Assembly (NCBI RefSeq): GCF_000336575.1
Contig: NZ_AOPO01000005.1
Span: 62,001-126,000, forward strand
Length of the DNA: 64,000 nucleotides
Reading direction: 5' to 3'
Origin: Vreelandella titanicae BH1
GTDB lineage: Bacteria; Pseudomonadota; Gammaproteobacteria; Pseudomonadales; Halomonadaceae
Part shown: piece after piece, positions 18,381-26,829 of the stretch
Position numbering within the stretch: position 1 is the first letter of the stretch
Layout of the letters: each line of letters starts with the position of its first letter
Notes under the pieces: model-generated
The model's input: only the letters and a program-made list of their open reading frames with translations
Told to the model about the DNA's origin: nothing
Databases searched by the model: none
Translations under genes and position numbers: made by a program

Positions 18381-18444
18381 TTGTTTTGAAACAACAGTTT
18401 TTTGAAACAACAGTTTTTTAAAATAACAATGTTTTGAAATAACG
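18381..18444. repeat. Four degenerate 16-bp tandem repeats before ggt
   Basis: Units resembling TTGTTTTGAAACAACAG are repeated about four times with drift, for example at 18381-18397, 18398-18412, 18414-18429 and 18430-18444. The first unit contains a perfect palindrome GTTGTTT-TG-AAACAAC. The array sits between tctA and ggt in the ggt leader, and could bind a regulator or shape the mRNA. Confidence 0.7.
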
Positions 18445-18452
18445 TAGAGGTA

Positions 18453-19967
18453 TTAAACATTCTCTTGCTGTGCGGCACCTTTTAAGCGCTGAATCTTGCG
18501 ATCTTGATAGAGCGAAAACAGTATCGAAGCGACAGCGAGTGCCAGAAAAAGCGCAGAGAGTGGTCGAGTCAAAAAAGTCAGCCAGCTTTCATTAAGCTCA
18601 AGGGCGCGGAAGAGCTGGCGCTCAAGGTTATCGCCAAGTACTACGCCGAGTATCAGAGGCGTTAGCGGTACTTCAGCTTTCCACAGCAGGTAGCCGATGA
18701 TGCCAAAGATAAACAGCACCCAAATATCAAACAGGTTGTTGTTCAGTGCATAAGCACCAATGGCACACAGCATTAATACGACAGGAACGAGGATCTGTTG
18801 GGGGATCAACGATATTTTGGCGAACCAGCGTACTAGCAGCAGATTGCAAAGCACCATGACCACCGCACCGATCAGTAAGCTGGCATAAATAGCACCCACC
18901 AGCACCGGGTTCTGTTCAAACATCATTGGCCCCGGCGTAATGCCGTGCAGGATCAGAACCCCCATCATGATCGCCATGGGCAAATCGCCCGGTATTCCCA
19001 ACGCGAGCGTAGGTACAAACGCGCCGCCTGCCACCGCGCTATTGGAGGCTTCAGACGCCACGATGCCGCTGGGTGTGCCAGTGCCAAACTTCTCTGGATG
19101 TTTTGAGAATTTCTTGGCTTGGTCGTAGCTTAAGAAATTAGCCACGGTGCCACCCGTGCCAGGTAGCGCTCCCACCAAGCTACCAATGAGTGAAGAGCGC
19201 AGCGTGTTAAGCTTTTGTCCCGCCATATCTTTGAGTATTTGGCCGTAGGGAATCGTTACATTGGTATCGATGTTTTTGGCTTCGCTTTTCTCATCTTTGA
19301 GCTTCTCTATATTTCCAAGTAGCTGCGAAAAAGCAAATATACCGATCATCACGGGGAGAATTTCGAACCCAGATCCCATCGCCGGCAGGCCGAAGTCAAA
19401 GCGAAGATTGCTGTTGCGGTCATAGCCAACGGTGGTAATCAAAAGCCCCAAAGCGGCGGCCATCAGGCCTTTGAGCAGAGCGCCACTGGAAAGGCCTGCC
19501 ACAAGTGTCAGAGCGAAAACGATTAATGCAGTGATTTCCCAAGGACGGAAGTTCATGCTGAAGCTTGCAATTAGCGGCCCGAAGAACACCAGCACCGCCA
19601 CGCTGATAATGGTGCCTAAAAACGATGAAGCGACGCCAATGCCTAGGGCGCGGCCCGGTTCGCCTTTCTGTGCCATCGGGTAGCCGTCATAAACAGTAGT
19701 AATAGACGAGGGTGTGCCGGGTATCCCCAACATGACGCCAGACACAATGCCGCCCGAGTATCCCCCCACAAATACACCAACCATCAGTGAGACGCCGCTG
19801 ACCGGATCCATAGCAAAGGTAAAAGGGAAGACCACCAGGATGGCCATGGTGACGGTAAAGCCAGGGATGCTACCGCCAATAATGCCAAACAAAACACCGA
19901 TTACAATTAGGCCCAGCACCGAGGGAGTACCGACCTCAGCGAGAGCTTGGAGAAAAAAATTGGTCAT
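18453..19967 (-). CDS. tctA: Tripartite tricarboxylate transporter permease, TctA family
   Basis: A 504-residue large membrane subunit of a TTT transporter, with about 12 hydrophobic segments. The N-terminal block FGIIGGSIPGFTVTMAILV, the GIPGTPSSITTVYDGYPMA stretch and the repeated GIPGDLPMAIMMG motif are family hallmarks. TTT systems import tri- or dicarboxylates and other organic acids using a periplasmic binding protein. GGAGTAAATA precedes the ATG, and tctB ends 15 bases upstream. Confidence 0.93.
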   Translation of the reverse strand: MTNFFLQALAEVGTPSVLGLIVIGVLFGIIGGSIPGFTVTMAILVVFPFTFAMDPVSGVSLMVGVFVGGYSGGIVSGVMLGIPGTPSSITTVYDGYPMAQKGEPGRALGIGVASSFLGTIISVAVLVFFGPLIASFSMNFRPWEITALIVFALTLVAGLSSGALLKGLMAAALGLLITTVGYDRNSNLRFDFGLPAMGSGFEILPVMIGIFAFSQLLGNIEKLKDEKSEAKNIDTNVTIPYGQILKDMAGQKLNTLRSSLIGSLVGALPGTGGTVANFLSYDQAKKFSKHPEKFGTGTPSGIVASEASNSAVAGGAFVPTLALGIPGDLPMAIMMGVLILHGITPGPMMFEQNPVLVGAIYASLLIGAVVMVLCNLLLVRWFAKISLIPQQILVPVVLMLCAIGAYALNNNLFDIWVLFIFGIIGYLLWKAEVPLTPLILGVVLGDNLERQLFRALELNESWLTFLTRPLSALFLALAVASILFSLYQDRKIQRLKGAAQQENV

Positions 19968-19982
19968 TATTTACTCCGCAGA

Positions 19983-20453
19983 TTAGGGCAGCCAGACATT
20001 TAAGCCATAGCGGAAAACCACAAATATCACGAGCGTCAGAGTGAAACTCAACGTGAGATTAATGATCCATTTTCGCCGCGTATCTATACCCATAAGTAAA
20101 GCAAGCGAGGCGACTAAGAAGCCCATAGTGGTTGCGATATACCCAACTGCTGGGAGAAGTGCTGCATAAAGCCCAAACAGTAGAAACAGAGCGAGTATGG
20201 TGCGCCGGCTTTTAAACCACCCAGCAACAAGCTGCTTTGCGCCCGCCCGCTCAGGTACTTTTACTAATAAGGAGCGCACTAGGATCAGCAGTGAGAACGA
20301 ACCAATCACTACCAACAAAATACGTGGGAAAAGAGCTGACCCATACGGTTGCCAACTGGTCGGTGGAGCAATGCTTCCTGACTCCATCCACATGACAGCC
20401 ACAATTAATAGCAGAGCCAGCGCCAAGGCGCGGTCTTTCGTTAGCGTAAGCAT
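19983..20453 (-). CDS. tctB: Tripartite tricarboxylate transporter small membrane subunit, TctB family
   Basis: A 156-residue protein with four hydrophobic segments and the family pattern (ALFPRILLVVIGSFSLLIL near the N-terminus; TLVIFVVFRYGLNVWLP at the C-terminus). It is the poorly conserved small subunit that always accompanies TctA. GGAGG precedes the ATG. It is located between tctC and tctA, the usual order, and is likely in one operon with them. Confidence 0.9.
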   Translation of the reverse strand: MLTLTKDRALALALLLIVAVMWMESGSIAPPTSWQPYGSALFPRILLVVIGSFSLLILVRSLLVKVPERAGAKQLVAGWFKSRRTILALFLLFGLYAALLPAVGYIATTMGFLVASLALLMGIDTRRKWIINLTLSFTLTLVIFVVFRYGLNVWLP

Positions 20454-20510
20454 TAGCGATGCCTCCGGTAGTTCTAGCCCCCGTACTCACGAGGGCTAGA
20501 GGGTGCGCCC

Positions 20511-21491
20511 TCAGTTCTGGAAATCGATGTTCTCAGCAGCGGCGGATAGTGCTGCTTCGTTTTCATCCAGAAACGTTTGATAATCATCACCGGCCAGAAA
20601 GCGAACAACAGAGCCAAATTCGTTTTCAATGCGGCTCTGTACTTCTTCATTTTCCAAGGCCTGTTCGTAAGCGTCAGCGATGGTATTGAGGATTTCTTGC
20701 GGAGTGCCTTTGGGAGCAAAAATACCTCTGCTGGTGGAGTGATCCATCTCGATGCCTTGCTCTCGCAGGGTGGCTACATCTGGCATGCTATCAAGGCGCT
20801 CTGGATGGGCGATGCCGAGCGCGCGGAAGGTGCCATCTTCAAAAAATGCACCGCCAGAGGGCAGGTTGAACATTGCGAAATCAACTTCTTCCGCCATCAA
20901 AGCCGATACCTGTTCACCCGTATCTGGATAGCCGACTAGACGCACGTCGGCCATATCAATGCCAGCCTCCTGGAAGAACTGTGCCCAGAAGAAGTGGTCA
21001 GTGGAGCTAGGAATCATACTGAAGCGCACTTGGCCTGGGTTTTCGCTAACATAGTCAGCGATTTCATCAGCGCTCTGGACAGGGTGATTCGCATGGGCGG
21101 TTGGGATATTGATGGTTTGGGTAAGTAGCGCGATAGGTTCGAAGGCATCAAACGAGTAGTCGACGGTGCCCGCTAGCTTTGAAAGTGCAATGGTGTCGTG
21201 GCTGCCAAGCAGTGTATAGCCATCGGGTTCTGCGTCTTTTACATTGCGAGACCCCAGGGTAGCGCCTGCTCCTGCCATATTGACCGGAACGATGGATTCT
21301 CCAAGGTTCTTTTCAGCTTCCTGAGAAATCAACCGGAAGAGGATATCCGTTGCTCCCCCAGGCCCATAAGGGATAATTAAGCGAATATCCTGCTCGGGAT
21401 AGTCAGCTTGTGCGGTGGTGGCAATTGCCAAACTAGACGCAAGTCCGATGGCTGCGAGGGTAGTGCTTAGAGTAAATGTTGAACGCGTCAT
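20511..21491 (-). CDS. tctC: Tripartite tricarboxylate transporter substrate-binding protein, TctC/Bug family
   Basis: A 326-residue periplasmic protein with a clear signal peptide (ending near TTAQA-DYP) and the Bug-family fold (IRLIIPYGPGGATDILFR at the mature N-terminus, NMAGAGATLGSRNVKDAEPDGYTLL, then GIFAPKGTPQEILNTI). Such proteins capture organic acids for TctAB. It lacks a Cys at the cleavage site and so is not a lipoprotein. AAAGGTG precedes the ATG. The substrate is unknown; genomic linkage with the YwrD-like protein and the GntR regulator suggests an amino-acid derivative or organic acid, which is inference. Confidence 0.92.
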   Translation of the reverse strand: MTRSTFTLSTTLAAIGLASSLAIATTAQADYPEQDIRLIIPYGPGGATDILFRLISQEAEKNLGESIVPVNMAGAGATLGSRNVKDAEPDGYTLLGSHDTIALSKLAGTVDYSFDAFEPIALLTQTINIPTAHANHPVQSADEIADYVSENPGQVRFSMIPSSTDHFFWAQFFQEAGIDMADVRLVGYPDTGEQVSALMAEEVDFAMFNLPSGGAFFEDGTFRALGIAHPERLDSMPDVATLREQGIEMDHSTSRGIFAPKGTPQEILNTIADAYEQALENEEVQSRIENEFGSVVRFLAGDDYQTFLDENEAALSAAAENIDFQN

Positions 21492-21615
21492 TCTTATACA
21501 CCTTTATAGATTGAGGTTGGTGTTGTGGGATGCCGCCCTGACTGCAGCGACGTGGTGAGCGCGTGATCCCGTTATCGGGTTTTTGTTATCTAATAAATAC
21601 ATCTGCCAATAAGCG

Positions 21616-22146
21616 TTAGCCTAGAAAGAAACCTCCATAAACCAGGGCGCCCATAACCACAAAGGCGGGGTGCGTGTTAAAACGAATCAGTGCTATAGCG
21701 GCGACTATGCCAATGATCAGGGTATGAATCGTCCCGCTGGTATTAAGGCTTTCGAGCAGAAACCCCAAGGTCAGCCAGGCCATCATCATGGCGATGACAG
21801 GGCGTACCCACTGGCTCATGCGCTTAACCCGGGGGGAATCACGATGACGGTAGAGCAACCCTAACGCGCCTAACATGAGTAGCAGCGTAGGGATCACTGT
21901 GGCAGCCACGGCGATGAAGGCACCGCCAATACCCGCTACTTCATAGCCCACATAGCCGGCCATTTTGGTCGCGATAGGGCTAGGTAATGCATTGCCGAGG
22001 GCTAGTGTTTCCGCGAAGGTTTGTGCGGTCATCCAGCCATAACGGCCAACCACTTCGGCTTCGATCAGTGGAATAATGGCTGGGCCGCCGCCATAGCCGA
22101 TAATGTTTGGGATAAAAAAGGCTAAGAAGAGATCCCAATAAATCAT
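21616..22146 (-). CDS. Chromate transporter family protein, second half-size subunit
   Basis: A 176-residue short-chain CHR protein (half the length of classical ChrA). The hallmark GYGGGPAIIPLIEAEVV near the N-terminus and the ETLALGNALPSPIATKMAGYVGY block are present. Short CHR proteins work as heterologous pairs with opposite topology. It overlaps the preceding gene by four bases (ATGA), so the two are co-translated. Chromate efflux is the described role, but in this setting, beside TctABC and under a GntR regulator, the natural substrate may be another anion. Confidence 0.87.
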   Translation of the reverse strand: MIYWDLFLAFFIPNIIGYGGGPAIIPLIEAEVVGRYGWMTAQTFAETLALGNALPSPIATKMAGYVGYEVAGIGGAFIAVAATVIPTLLLMLGALGLLYRHRDSPRVKRMSQWVRPVIAMMMAWLTLGFLLESLNTSGTIHTLIIGIVAAIALIRFNTHPAFVVMGALVYGGFFLG

Positions 22147-22712
22147 GCCGCTCCCTCCGCTTTTTTCTTACCGGCAGGGCGCAGGAGGGCGGCAAGTAGA
22201 ATGGCGCCAATCACCCAGCCTGGGTGAATGCCAAGCCAATAGATCAGCCCGGCGGCAATGATGGCCATTGCAATGCTGACCAGCCAGCCAAGAGCGGCCT
22301 GGGATTTATCAAAAAAGTCCCAGGTGAGCTGTGCCATCATCACCATGACCACCGGCACTACCGCTTGGCCCATACCGCGAATCCATGCCACATCGCGGTA
22401 GCGGCTGAAAATGCCTAACATGACAATCATCGCCACAATCATCGGGACGATAATAGCAATGACGGCCGCAATACAGCCGACGACTCCACCTACACGATAG
22501 CCAATATAGCCGGGCATCTTGGTGGCAATGGGGCCGGGTAAGGTATTACCAATCGCCAGTACATCGGCAAACTCTTCATCGGTTAACCAATGGTGACGGG
22601 TGACGACCTCGGCGCGCACTAATGGGATCATGGCGGGGCCGCCACCGAAACCAAAGATGCCGATGCGGAAAAAGGCCCAGAAAAGTTGCCAGGAGGTGGC
22701 GGGTGGTGTCAT
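22143..22712 (-). CDS. Chromate transporter family protein, first half-size subunit
   Basis: A 189-residue short-chain CHR protein, paired with the one above. Signature GFGGGPAMIPLVRAEVV and DVLAIGNTLPGPIATKMPGYIGYRVGG are clear, followed by four to five hydrophobic helices and a basic C-terminal tail (RPAGKKKAEG). It heads a minus-strand run that continues through the TctCBA and ggt genes. The region between it and the GntR gene (22713-22887) is AT-rich and holds divergent promoters. The ribosome-binding site is weak (GGGATAT). Confidence 0.87.
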   Translation of the reverse strand: MTPPATSWQLFWAFFRIGIFGFGGGPAMIPLVRAEVVTRHHWLTDEEFADVLAIGNTLPGPIATKMPGYIGYRVGGVVGCIAAVIAIIVPMIVAMIVMLGIFSRYRDVAWIRGMGQAVVPVVMVMMAQLTWDFFDKSQAALGWLVSIAMAIIAAGLIYWLGIHPGWVIGAILLAALLRPAGKKKAEGAA

Positions 22713-22887
22713 TGATGCATATCCCGCGAAGCCAAAGAGGAGATCAGAAGCATACCTAGACCTTATTTATCGTTTGTAGATTAAAAAATCGATTATCTTG
22801 TCTAAAATAGAATATAGGTAGTGCCCGACCCAACGTCAACAGTCAAAACAGAATGGACAGCGGGAACTGAGATAAACAAAGGACATC

Positions 22888-23586
22888 GTGATGAATAATT
22901 CTCTACCTACGTCAGCCAAGCCAGTAGGGCCAGTGGGGCCAGCGGGTACCGCATCAAGTCGCGTGTTTGATCATTTACGCAAGGATTTGGTGGGTGGGCG
23001 TTTTGTGGCCGGTGAAAAGCTCGCTATCAATGCCCTCAAAGAGCGCTATCAAGTCGGTTTGAGCCCGCTGCGAGAAGCGCTCAATAGATTGGCGGCTTAT
23101 GGGTTGCTGGTGCAGGAGAATCAGCGCGGCTTTCGGGTGCCGAAGCTATCGCGGGATGAACTGGACGATATTGCCCAAATGCGCCTGGAAATGGAGGGGA
23201 TGGCGCTAGAGCGAGCTATTGCTAACGGTGACTCGCTTTGGGAGGCCGATTTGCTTGCTGCCGCACATCGCCTGAAACGGGCCGATATAACCCTGGATAA
23301 AGGCGAAGAGTGGGAGCATCTGCATACACAGTTTCACCGCACCCTGGTGGCGCCGTGTGGGTCAGTCTGGTTATTGCGTTTTATTGAGCAGTTACACGAC
23401 CAGTTCGATCGCTACCGACGTTTGGGGCCAAAAATGCCGACGATACGTCAAGAGCTGGACGAGCAGCATCATCAGCTGGTGGAGCTGGCGCTACAGCGGG
23501 ATGCTAAAGCAGCGCGTGAATTAATGGACGACCATATCCATAAATCCTATGAAGTCGCCCTGAAGCGCTACCAAGAGCACGTGTAG
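22888..23586 (+). CDS. GntR-family transcriptional regulator, FCD type
   Basis: A 232-residue regulator. The winged helix spans about 20-90 (VFDHLRKDLVGGRFVAGEKL, then LGLSPLREALNRLAAYGLL-type motif, here VGLSPLREALNRL). The FCD effector domain follows (about 95-225) with the metal- or ligand-contacting His residues (HTQFHRTLV, and EQHHQLVELALQRD). FCD regulators usually respond to organic acids. It is divergent from the CHR/TctCBA/ggt run, and is the likely controller of that whole block. AAAGGA precedes the ATG. Confidence 0.9.
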   Translation: MMNNSLPTSAKPVGPVGPAGTASSRVFDHLRKDLVGGRFVAGEKLAINALKERYQVGLSPLREALNRLAAYGLLVQENQRGFRVPKLSRDELDDIAQMRLEMEGMALERAIANGDSLWEADLLAAAHRLKRADITLDKGEEWEHLHTQFHRTLVAPCGSVWLLRFIEQLHDQFDRYRRLGPKMPTIRQELDEQHHQLVELALQRDAKAARELMDDHIHKSYEVALKRYQEHV

Positions 23587-23663
23587 TTGGTCATGAACAG
23601 TTGGTAAACTGCTGCGCATAAAGCGTCGGCCATCGCCGACCTAACCATGATCATGAGGGTGCT

Positions 23664-24233
23664 ATGCACACAGATAACCAACACGCAGATGACCAAGTTG
23701 CCGCGCAAACGCTGAACTGGGTGCGCACTTTCATTGTCGCCCACGATATTTGCCCGTTCGCTCAGCGGGAGCTAGCGCGTGAAGCCATCCGCGTTGAGGT
23801 TGTGCGTTCTAAAAAAATTGAAGTGGCGCTTGAAGAGCTGATGGTCGAGGTAGCGTGGCTGGACGAACACCCTGAAACTGAAACGACGCTGCTGGTATTT
23901 CCAACGCTTTTTAAAAGTTTTGATCACTACCTGGATTTTGTTGAGCTGGCCGAAAGTATCTTGGTCGATCAGGGATATGAAGGAGTCTATCAGCTCGCTA
24001 CCTTTCATCCCGATTACTGCTTCGACGGGGCTGAGCCCGATGACGCTGCCAACTATACCAACCGCTCTCCCTATGCCATGGTGCATTTGTTGCGCGAAGA
24101 GAGCGTCGAAAAGGCGATCGAGTTTTACGGCGATACCGACGCGATTCCTGAGCGAAATATCGCTAAGTTAACGGCGATGGGCAGCGACGCCGCTGAGCAA
24201 CAGTTACAGCACTGTTTTGACGTGAACGACTAA
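23664..24233 (+). CDS. DUF1415 family protein
   Basis: A 189-residue soluble protein. The opening TLNWVRTFIVAHDICPFAQRE and the central YQLATFHPDYCFDGAEPDDAANYTNRSPY (read in parts: QLATFHPDYCF and DAANYTNRSPY) are the conserved blocks of DUF1415. The family is widespread in proteobacteria and has no established function; conserved Cys, His and Asp residues hint at metal binding or an enzyme. GAGGGTG precedes the ATG. It is 77 bases after the GntR gene and reads in the same direction, but a functional connection is not apparent. Confidence 0.85.
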   Translation: MHTDNQHADDQVAAQTLNWVRTFIVAHDICPFAQRELAREAIRVEVVRSKKIEVALEELMVEVAWLDEHPETETTLLVFPTLFKSFDHYLDFVELAESILVDQGYEGVYQLATFHPDYCFDGAEPDDAANYTNRSPYAMVHLLREESVEKAIEFYGDTDAIPERNIAKLTAMGSDAAEQQLQHCFDVND

Positions 24234-24354
24234 GGCTTGTGAATCACATCGCTGATGTTTGCCTTTGACAGGGCGCCATCCGCAAGTTGTATTCTGTCGA
24301 TATTTGCATTTAACGAGCCGCTAATTTTTATGACCTGAAGCGGAAGGCCAATGG

Positions 24355-24378
24355 AAAAAGGGCCAGCCAAGCTGGCCC
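24355..24378 (-). terminator. Intrinsic terminator of the second chemoreceptor gene
   Basis: Perfect 8-bp stem GGGCCAGC/GCTGGCCC with loop of three bases, and five T on the minus strand immediately after. It lies 11 bases beyond the stop codon. Confidence 0.88.
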
Positions 24379-24389
24379 AAAAGCGTGAA

Positions 24390-26054
24390 TTAAAACTCTT
24401 CCCAATCAGGTGTGGCGTTGGGCAGTTTTCTAGCTGAAGAAGCGTTAGACGCTGCAAGTGCCTGCGGTGATGAAGAGGCGCTGGGGGTTTCCGAGCCACC
24501 GTGCGCTACGCGCTTAAGTTTGAAGGTCGTGACTAACTCGGCCAAACGAGTCGCTTCATCCTGGAGTGAGGCTGACGCGGTGCTGGTCTCTTCAACCAGT
24601 GATACATTTTCCTGGGTCGCCGAGTCCATCTGGGATACCGCTGTGCTGACTTGGCTAATGCCCGACTCCTGCTCCTTTGCGGCGAGAGCAAGCTCTTGCA
24701 TCATTTCCGTCACTTTACGAATAGCTTCGTTGATCTCCGCCATATCATGGCCATTTTTAGCTGCTTGTTCCGCACCGACAACAATACGCTGTGAGATATC
24801 TTCAATCATGGTGCGTATTTCTTTCGATGAAGTGGAGGTCTTGGTGGCTAATGAGCGAACTTCGCTGGCCACCACCGCAAAGCCTCTACCGTGCTCGCCA
24901 GCCCGGGCAGCTTCTACCGATGCATTCAACGCCAGGATATTGGTTTGAAAGGCGATTGAGTCAATCACCTGGATAATGTCATGGACTTTGTGCGAGGTCT
25001 CTTCTAATTCCCGCATCAGTAGGCTGGTGCGTTCAGATGCCTGCTTACCACTATTCGCCTGTTGCGCGGCGTCCTGGGTCAATTGCTGTGCTTGACCGGC
25101 AGTATCTGCGTTTTGCCGCACAATCGATGAAATTTCATCCATACTCGCGGCGGTTTGCTGCAAAGCTGCGGCTTGTTGCTCTGTACGCGAAGCGAGATCC
25201 TGGCTGCCGCTGGCAATTTGCGTAGAGCTGGAGGCGACGGCTTCGCTACTTTGATTGAGCGTACCGATTATCTCTTCCAGGCGCTCCTGCATATCCTCCA
25301 TGGCACTATAAAGGCGGCCAATCTCGTTACGCCCTAGGGCATCGATATGGCTGGTCAAATCCCCCTTTGCAATGTTTTCGCAAATGCTGACTGCCCGCTG
25401 TAGGGGACTGATGACGAGCCGATTAATCATTATTTGTACCACAATATAGAGTACAATCGCGGTTAAAATGAGAACGCCTACGGTGATACCAAAAATGACG
25501 CTGTCGCGCTGCGCTTCCGAGTGAACTTGGTTGCCTCTGCTCAATGCATAATCATTGAAATTACTGATCGCAGTGCTAAAGCCAGAGAACTTCTGATTAA
25601 TGGGATCACGGTATTCGTCCAGTGTCTCATAGCGCTCGTTGGCTAAATCACTTCTTAAGGTGTCAGTGACAATAAGGTGGTAACTATCGACAATTGCATC
25701 GATTAGTGGGCGACGCTCGGAATCAATCGGGAGTTCAAGGCGAGTGAGTTCTGCAATACGCTGGTCAGATTTCTCCAGGCTCACCAGCGCTTCTCCCAGC
25801 GCCCGCTCAGCGTAACTTTCGTTGCCATTGCGGTAGTGCTGTGACATGCGCTCTAGCCTGACCCGCACCTCCATTAGATTTGTTTCTGCACGGTTAGCAG
25901 CACTCGCTTGTTGAGCACTGATTTCATTAATTTCTGCCAGCAGCTGTGCACCTTCGCGTTCTGCCATGACACCCATGCTACCCAAAATGATAAGCATGGC
26001 TAAAAGCACAATCAGTGCGCCAGCAATCACTCTCTTAACTGATATGTTTTGCAT
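24390..26054 (-). CDS. Methyl-accepting chemotaxis protein with CheR-tethering tail
   Basis: A 554-residue chemoreceptor: TM1 at about 8-30, four-helix-bundle periplasmic domain to about 185, TM2 near 190-215, HAMP, and a signalling domain with the strictly conserved tip (IAFQTNILALNASVE, then GEHGRGFAVVASEVRSLA). It ends in DWEEF, an xWxxF pentapeptide for CheR and CheB. ATG 26054 follows AGGAGAAG and is preferred over the ATG-like start nine codons upstream. A strong stem-loop (26071-26103) lies just before the ribosome-binding site. Ligand unknown. Confidence 0.92.
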   Translation of the reverse strand: MQNISVKRVIAGALIVLLAMLIILGSMGVMAEREGAQLLAEINEISAQQASAANRAETNLMEVRVRLERMSQHYRNGNESYAERALGEALVSLEKSDQRIAELTRLELPIDSERRPLIDAIVDSYHLIVTDTLRSDLANERYETLDEYRDPINQKFSGFSTAISNFNDYALSRGNQVHSEAQRDSVIFGITVGVLILTAIVLYIVVQIMINRLVISPLQRAVSICENIAKGDLTSHIDALGRNEIGRLYSAMEDMQERLEEIIGTLNQSSEAVASSSTQIASGSQDLASRTEQQAAALQQTAASMDEISSIVRQNADTAGQAQQLTQDAAQQANSGKQASERTSLLMRELEETSHKVHDIIQVIDSIAFQTNILALNASVEAARAGEHGRGFAVVASEVRSLATKTSTSSKEIRTMIEDISQRIVVGAEQAAKNGHDMAEINEAIRKVTEMMQELALAAKEQESGISQVSTAVSQMDSATQENVSLVEETSTASASLQDEATRLAELVTTFKLKRVAHGGSETPSASSSPQALAASNASSARKLPNATPDWEEF

Positions 26055-26070
26055 TGATACTTCTCCTAAT

Positions 26071-26103
26071 ACTCCCCGCACCTGAATTGGTGCATAGGGG
26101 AGT
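26071..26103 (-). promoter_or_regulatory. Stem-loop in the chemoreceptor leader
   Basis: ACTCCCC-GCACC pairs with GGTGC-GGGGAGT around a six-base loop, with a three-base bulge on one side. On the minus strand it ends a few bases before the ribosome-binding site of the chemoreceptor gene, so it could influence mRNA stability or translation. Confidence 0.5.
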
Positions 26104-26229
26104 TTTAAAAGGTATCAATTTTCCGTTAAAATAATAATTTGATTAAGTTGGTGTTAGTTTTCTATATTGTTAAATGCTAAATCATAATAAAGCCGTATAA
26201 TTAAATGTTTTTTTAAACTTGTTTGAGAG

Positions 26230-26319
26230 TTGTTTGGAAAATAATTGTTTGATAAAGAGTTGCTTAGTAAATAGTCGTCTGGTAAAGAACCCTTTGGTAA
26301 ATGGATGATTGTTAAAGCG
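26230..26319. repeat. Six degenerate 15-bp tandem repeats
   Basis: Consecutive 15-base units (starts 26230, 26245, 26260, 26275, 26290, 26305) share the pattern TTGTTTGGTAAATAG with drift, and a shortened unit precedes them. The array runs into the last codons of the acetyltransferase gene, between its stop and the chemoreceptor promoter region. No coding use is supported. Confidence 0.65.
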
Positions 26320-26806
26320 TCTTATGCATCACATGCGTATCGACAAAACCGAAGCGCGCATGGCGGTAGGCGTTAGGAACGGTACCCACAATACTAAACC
26401 CAAGCTTCTGCCATAACGCGACAGCCACCTCATTGGTGGCCACCACGGCGTTGTACTGCATGGCCAGAAACCCTAGTTCCCGGGCCTGTTGCTGGGAGTG
26501 CTCACACATGGCTCGCGCTACGCCTTTGCCCCGTGCGGCGGGGGTCACCATATAACCACAGTTACATATATGATCGCCGGGGCCAGCCGCGTTGGTTTTT
26601 AAGTAGTAAGCGCCCAGCATTTGTCCGTTTTCATCTTTGGCAACCACACTGGCGTTAGGCGTTTTACACCATAACTGACGGGCAGCTTCAAAACTGATAT
26701 CGGGATCAAACGCATAGGTCTCTTGCGCTGCAACAATGGCTTGGAAGGTGGGCCAGAAAGCAGCAAAATCGTCATCCGTTATTGGAGAGAAAGCGAGTGT
26801 GGTCAT
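26312..26806 (-). CDS. GNAT-family N-acetyltransferase
   Basis: A 164-residue acetyltransferase. The acetyl-CoA-binding motif is MVTPAARGKGVARAMCEHS, with further family features at ALWQKLGFSIVGTVPNAYRH near the C-terminus. The fold occupies the whole protein; substrate unknown. AGGATAG precedes the ATG. It lies 23 bases after the luciferase-like oxidoreductase, in the same direction, so both are likely cotranscribed. The 15-bp repeat array begins at its stop codon. Confidence 0.87.
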   Translation of the reverse strand: MTTLAFSPITDDDFAAFWPTFQAIVAAQETYAFDPDISFEAARQLWCKTPNASVVAKDENGQMLGAYYLKTNAAGPGDHICNCGYMVTPAARGKGVARAMCEHSQQQARELGFLAMQYNAVVATNEVAVALWQKLGFSIVGTVPNAYRHARFGFVDTHVMHKTL

Positions 26807-26829
26807 AACTATCCTGTTCAGCTAAGCGC

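Noticed and set aside
18362..18478. N-terminal extension of the gamma-glutamyltransferase up to the first in-frame start
   Set aside because: The extension is translated from the tandem repeat and gives a Cys/Lys/Phe-rich nonsense sequence; ATG 18361 has its own ribosome-binding site and starts the conserved region.
21567..21590. Small hairpin with T-run (CCCG-CGGG) upstream of tctC
   Set aside because: Oriented as a plus-strand terminator but no plus-strand gene precedes it, and the stem is only four pairs.
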